A DNA stretch of 49,336 bases. Source: Ectocarpus siliculosus. Taxonomy: Eukaryota > Sar > Phaeophyceae > Ectocarpales > Ectocarpaceae. Under the pieces are notes generated by a model. It made no database searches. It had not been told where the DNA came from and saw only the letters and a program-made list of their open reading frames with translations. How positions within the stretch are numbered: position 1 is the stretch's first letter; every line of letters starts with the position of its first letter. The stretch is taken from contig FN649733.1 in the NCBI GenBank assembly GCA_000310025.1, positions 2,495,491-2,544,826 on the forward strand, in the 5' to 3' direction. A program made the translations under genes and the position numbers. Below are positions 46,101 through 49,336 of the stretch, in pieces.

Positions 46101-48310
46101 TGGTGCACGAGTTCGCCGACTCTCAGTTCGGTCACTTGTTTGCGAGGGGGGGGGACCGCGAGACGGCGCGCAGGCACATGACGGTGAGAGCACGCTGCAG
46201 CGCTCTCGCACTGCTGCCGTACGGTCGTGGCTAGTGGTATCGTTTTTCTTGAGCGTGTGTTTTGTGGTTTTCGAATGCGTTACACCCCATACATTCCGTT
46301 CCTGGTATTGTTTTCGTATTTGTATTTGTTTGCGCTCGAGCGTTGTGTAGCCGGAGAGGAACGGTCTTTCCCTGTGGTGTGCAAGACGGGGGCACCGTAC
46401 ATTCGTCGCGTGTGTTGGTCGCCATCGATGGCATAGTCTTGCGGCGTATTTTTTCGTTGCCCTTCTTCACTGCTGTGTTACTTCGTGTGAGTCTATGCTT
46501 GTCACCCGGTTATCGGTTTCGAAGTGTGCGATAACCGTACGTCTATGCTCTATTGTTGCGTATCACACGATGGCGGTCGCTTTCCAAGTGTGCGATGACG
46601 ACCACACCAACCAACCCAACCGCCGTACATGTAGCACGCCGACGACACGCCCACACACGCCAACCAACAACCACCGACCGGCAGGTTGCCCTGAAGGAGC
46701 TCTCCATCCGAGGGGACATCCGCACGACCGTCGAGTACATCGGGGAGGTGCTTCAGAGCGAAGATTTCATCGCCAACAGGATAGACACGGGTTGGTGAGT
46801 CGGCCTGCTGAGCGCTTTCACACAACGCCGGGATGCCAAGCTCAGCCAATGCATGCTGTCAAAAGAGCAGCGAGAGGGGGGAGGCAGTGCGGGTTAACTA
46901 CTGTGGAGCCCCTCCCCTTTCTCTTCGGGTGCACTTTAGGACGAGAGCTTAGTTGAATCTAGGACCCTTTTTTTCTGTGATCCTCTCGTTGTAAACAGTT
47001 TTTCTCTGGTCGATTGGGTGTTATTTCTTGTTTGCTCTCCACACGCGTTCGCCGCGACCCGCCCTTTTCCTCCGCCGCGCCCTGACGGATGTCCCCTGCC
47101 TGATGCCGACCGAAGTTAGACCATATCACCACCCTCCTCCTCCTCCTCCTCCTCCTCCTCCTCCTCCTGATGACGAACTTAAACCAAATCATCACCCCCC
47201 TCAGCCTCTTCCTCGTCCTCCTCCTGATGACATGAAACCAAATGAGCACCCCCCTCAGCCTCTTCCTCGTCCTCCTCCTGATGGCATGAAACCAAATAAG
47301 CACCCTTCTCCTCCTCCACCACCACCTTCTCCTCTTCCTCGTCCTCCCTCAATCCCTCCCTCCCTCCCTCCTAATCTCTTGTGTGTTCAGGCTGGACGTG
47401 CGCATCGCCGCTGCCAAGGACGGGTCCCTCCTCGCCACGCGGATGCGGAAGGTGGACAGCCACCTGGCCGTGGTGGCCGGGGCGGTTATCCTGGCCCACG
47501 AAGACGTGGAGAAGCGGACGCAGACGTTCCTTGAGATGCTCGGCAAGGGTAAGCTAGCTCGACTCTGATGTTGCTCCTCTTTTGTTCGTTGTTGTGTTTT
47601 GCCTGCTTTTTATTTGCAGATATATATTTACAAACACAGGAGAGAATTCCCGTTCGAGACAAAACCACAGCAGTGGTCGAAGGGGATGCGAATGGAAGAA
47701 ATCCAGACGAAGTTTTTTTTATCGGGCTGATTGTGAAGAAAGAAGAGAGGTATGTAGAGTAGTGTTTTTCAAAATTTGCCTTTCGGGCACACAATGGCCG
47801 CTTCTTGTTGGCGTCGTGTGTACCTCTCGAACCGCCCGACTTTTCTACGTTCTTCTTTGCGGCGAGTCCACGCGGGGGTGGGGAGGGGGGCGATCAGGTG
47901 CCAGGTATGCCTGCCCTCCTAGCCAAGACAACACGGTGTGTACGCCCTTGCGTCGTCCTTTCTTTCAGTTCTCACCACCGCTTCTTTTCTCTCAAAACAC
48001 GATAATATTTGTCTCAACCCTCACTCACCCTCTCACTCTCCAGGGCTCCTGCCGCCCAAGGAGCTGCTGGCTACCTCGAAGACTGTGGACCTTATCTACG
48101 AGGGGGTCAAGTACAGCCTCGTCTGCTGCCAGGCCGGGCCCCGTTACTTCACCGTGACCGCTCTCAAGGGCGACGAGGGGAAGGTCGGCGGCGGGAACGC
48201 GCTGGTGGAGGCGCAGTGCAGGCCGCTGGCGGACGGGGGTTACCTGCTGGTTATCGCTGGGAAGAGCCAGGTGGGCGAGGGGGGAGGAGGCAGGGACAGA
48301 GAGAGGGAGG

Positions 48311-48358
<48 letters not shown>

Positions 48359-48421
48359 AAGGAGGGACAGGGACAGAGACATACGCAGACAGCCAGACAG
48401 AATGACCGGAATATAGCGAGA

Positions 48422-48466
<45 letters not shown>

Positions 48467-48966
48467 GAGAGGGACAGAGACGTAGACAGACTGACGGAAC
48501 GACGGGGAAATCTAGTAAGCCAGAGAGAGAAGAAGAAGGATGGAGAGGGACGGAGACATAAAAGACAAGAGAGAGACAGGCAGACAGACAAGACAGGGAA
48601 AGATGAAGAGAGGGAGAGGGAAGGAGAGAGCCAAAAGGGAGGCCCAGCGTGGGTGTTTCTTTTCTGAAGAAGCCACGTAAGAAATTCCAGTCAACCATCA
48701 AAACCGTTGCAACAGCAACACAACAGCTAAATCTTCCGCCCGCCGCCCGTTCCCCACCACGGAACACGAAAACCTTGTTGTCGATGCCACGTTGTGTTTC
48801 ATAGGTGGTGTACGCCAACCAAGAGGCGTCGGGGCTCCGGCTGTCGGTGAACGGCAACACTTGCGTGTTTACCAAGGAGTACGATCCGGCCTGCCTCGAC
48901 ACGGACGTTGCCGGAAAGCTAGCCCGCAGGGTGGTGGCGGACGGGGCAAGGGTGAAGGAGGGAGAG
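34684..48966 (+). CDS. ACC1: Acetyl-CoA carboxylase, multidomain type: biotin carboxylase part (3' end off window)
   Basis: Seventeen exons: 34684-34767, 36433-36492, 37164-37311, 37980-38109, 39945-40050, 41085-41234, 41714-41851, 42502-42636, 43204-43326, 44008-44128, 44507-44580, 45089-45168, 46099-46183, 46685-46794, 47391-47548, 48044-48270, 48805-48966. They encode 697 residues with all phases matching. The enzyme carboxylates acetyl-CoA to malonyl-CoA, the committed step of fatty-acid synthesis. Biotin carboxylase motifs in order: [16 protein letters not shown] (29-), [30 protein letters not shown], the ATP-grasp loop [13 protein letters not shown] (214-226), [43 protein letters not shown] (341-), then [12 protein letters not shown] and [17 protein letters not shown]. 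The last exon ends [11 protein letters not shown], the lead-in to the biotinyl domain; the biotin lysine (MKM) should be in the next exon, outside the window. The protein begins [11 protein letters not shown] with no signal or transit peptide, so this model reads as cytosolic. The symbol is by homology. Confidence 0.96.
36560..36640 (+). repeat. Dispersed G-run-headed repeat, degenerate copy 4
   Basis: A G-rich run is followed by CATGCTCATGTTTTGCATG, TTAGTTCTTTGACCATTGACC and a G run. It resembles the family head with gaps. It lies in acetyl-CoA carboxylase intron 2, sense. Confidence 0.5.
37692..37748. repeat. (CT)n microsatellite in acetyl-CoA carboxylase intron 3
   Basis: About 28 CT units, uninterrupted. 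Confidence 0.95.
38117..38200 (+). repeat. Dispersed G-run-headed repeat, copy 5 (head fragment)
   Basis: A G run 7 bp into acetyl-CoA carboxylase intron 4 is followed by GTACTCATAGTCGTGC, GCCGTAGTCGG, CCATTGACCTCGCATCCC and GCCGGGACGGGGCACGG. It is cut off after about 80 bp by the G run of the next, longer copy, so two heads lie in tandem. Confidence 0.9.
38201..38544 (+). repeat. Dispersed G-run-headed repeat, copy 6 (long)
   Basis: A run of 15 G is followed by more than 320 bp nearly identical to the copy at 48987-49336, including CACCAAGCGCGAAGCGCCGT, CTGCATCCTGCTAAGGGTG, GACTTAATTTATTTTCTGG and GCGATCATCCCCC. The right boundary is not definable, because the second long copy runs off the window. 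No long open frame and no terminal inverted repeat is evident. Confidence 0.93.
38678..38853. repeat. Two-unit tandem repeat plus an internal fragment of the G-run family
   Basis: Two units of about 65 bp (AACGTCGTTGCCAAG...CGATGGCAAACA, each ending in a G run) lie at 38678-38812. They are followed by GACTTAATTTATTTTCTG...GCGTTCACTTCC at 38819-38850, an isolated internal piece of the dispersed repeat with G runs on both sides. All lie in acetyl-CoA carboxylase intron 4. Confidence 0.8.
40073..40440. repeat. Diverged tandem repeat in acetyl-CoA carboxylase intron 5
   Basis: Recurring blocks: GGCAGTCGTCGGTGTGGTCG (40075), GGCAGTCGTTGGTGGTGGTC (40286) and GGCATGTCGTCGGCGGCGGT (40370); and GGTGGGCCATGGTCATTGGC (40117), GGTGGGTCATGGTCCCTGGC (40344) and GGTGGGTCATGACC (40423). 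Spacing is irregular, so the array is old or partly deleted. Confidence 0.65.
40915..41034. repeat. (CAA)n and (CCA)n microsatellites
   Basis: About 13 CAA units, a mixed CAA/CGA stretch and about 8 CCA units, ending about 50 bp before the acceptor of acetyl-CoA carboxylase exon 6. Confidence 0.93.
41907..42122. repeat. Three-copy 72-bp tandem repeat in acetyl-CoA carboxylase intron 7
   Basis: Each unit contains ATCGTTAGGTAGG or ATCGTCAGGTAGG, TTGAATCGTG, ATACGATAGA, ACCGCACACACAC and a T run. The copies differ at only a few positions. ATCGT...ACGAT within each unit is a short inverted repeat that could form a hairpin. Confidence 0.92.
42637..43062. repeat. GT-rich tandem repeat array at the start of acetyl-CoA carboxylase intron 8
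   Basis: A GT tract that itself supplies the donor site of exon 8 is followed by units containing CATCGACCGCGCT, CCGGCTGACCAATGAAAA and ACGTCAGTCTT. Further GT tracts lie near 42780, 42850 and 42995. There are about four irregular copies of roughly 100-130 bp. Confidence 0.8.
43326..43600. repeat. Diverged repeat units after the exon 9 donor of acetyl-CoA carboxylase
   Basis: GGTGCGGAGGCGCGTTCCGG, GGTACGGAGGCGTGTTCGCG and GGCACGGAGGCGTTGTTCGT begin near 43326, 43402 and 43502. Each is followed by an A-rich stretch, and the second and third go on with GAGCACGA or AAGCACGA. The first unit starts at the donor site itself. Confidence 0.7.
47118..47330. repeat. (CCT)n plus 57-bp minisatellite in acetyl-CoA carboxylase intron 14
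   Basis: About 12 CCT units are followed by three copies of a unit containing CTCGTCCTCCTCCTGATGAC, ATGAAACCAAAT and CACCCCCCTCAGCC. The pyrimidine-rich array leads into the acceptor of exon 15, so it may also act as an extended polypyrimidine tract. Confidence 0.88.
48317..48463. repeat. Two (GA)n microsatellites in acetyl-CoA carboxylase intron 16
   Basis: GA tracts at about 48317-48354 and 48418-48463, separated by a GA-rich degenerate stretch. Confidence 0.93.
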
Positions 48967-48986
48967 GTGAGAATTTTGCGCGCGCA

Positions 48987-49336
48987 GGGGGGGAGGCGGG
49001 GGGGGGTGTACTCATAGTCGTGCATGCCGTAGTCGTTAGACCATTGACCTCGCATCCCTACAAAGCCGGGACGGAGCACGCCGGGTTCTCACCGGACCAG
49101 GCTCTCACATCACCAAGCGCGAAGCGCCGTGAGGTATTTGGCGAGTCGCATGAAGGGTGAGCTGCATCCTGCTAAGGGTGTTCGGCATCTTGTGCTTACT
49201 TCCTTGCGTACGGATGACAGCTACGTATGACTTAATTTATTTTCTGGTGCGTTCACTTCCAGAGACAGTTGTAAGCACTGTGTAACTGCCTCGAGGATGC
49301 TTGACCATTTAACACAACGTGGTGCGATCATCCCCC
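48987..49336 (+). repeat. Dispersed G-run-headed repeat, copy 7 (long, runs off window)
   Basis: It starts in G-rich sequence about 20 bp after the donor of acetyl-CoA carboxylase exon 17. From GTACTCATAGTCGTGCATGC to the window end it is nearly identical to copy 6, with about a handful of substitutions (for example GCGTTCACTTCCAGAG here against GCTTTCACTTCCGGAG). Sense to the gene. Confidence 0.93.

Noticed and set aside
47028-47534. 168-codon proline-rich plus-strand open frame
   Set aside because: It reads through the CCT minisatellite and then exon 15 of acetyl-CoA carboxylase in the wrong frame.
48240-49079. 279-codon minus-strand open frame rich in Ser-Leu repeats
   Set aside because: It is the reverse reading of GA microsatellites and carboxylase exon 17, so it is an artefact of dinucleotide repeats.

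Overview
This is nuclear DNA of a eukaryotic alga, most likely a brown alga or a close stramenopile. The main reasons are: a galactolipid (plastid) synthase whose N-terminus looks like the bipartite signal-plus-transit presequence of complex red plastids; genes split into many short exons (roughly 60-250 bp) by long GT-AG introns; abundant CT/GA microsatellites; and a multidomain eukaryotic-type acetyl-CoA carboxylase. The species call is an inference. I reconstructed all gene models by hand from splice sites, reading-frame phase and family motifs.

Layout. 1-310 is homopolymer-ridden, probably low-quality sequence at a contig end. 376-4570 (minus) is the 5' part of a MAPK-like protein kinase with a very long low-complexity N-terminal extension; its 3' end lies off the left edge. 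7422-9919 (plus) is a small secreted DOMON-domain protein with a tRNA-derived SINE in its first intron. 12824-25182 (minus) is a 14-exon gene joining a four-helix voltage-sensor-like membrane domain to a complete class I cyclic-nucleotide phosphodiesterase; a MITE-like element sits in its first intron. 25805-32331 (plus) is MGDG synthase in 10 exons, head-to-head with the phosphodiesterase across about 0.6 kb that holds a CT microsatellite. 34684-48966 (plus) is the first 17 exons (697 codons) of acetyl-CoA carboxylase; the window ends in the intron just before the exon expected to carry the biotin site. Spacers of 2.9, 2.9 and 2.4 kb separate the other genes and hold nothing I could identify.

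A dispersed repeat family whose head always abuts a run of G occurs at least seven times, every time inside an intron. The acetyl-CoA carboxylase introns also carry several private tandem repeats.

Functional links: acetyl-CoA carboxylase makes the malonyl-CoA used for acyl chains, and MGDG synthase makes the main thylakoid lipid, so two lipid genes lie in tandem. The phosphodiesterase would end cAMP or cGMP signals, possibly under membrane-potential control. That voltage-sensor/phosphodiesterase arrangement is the most interesting object in the window.
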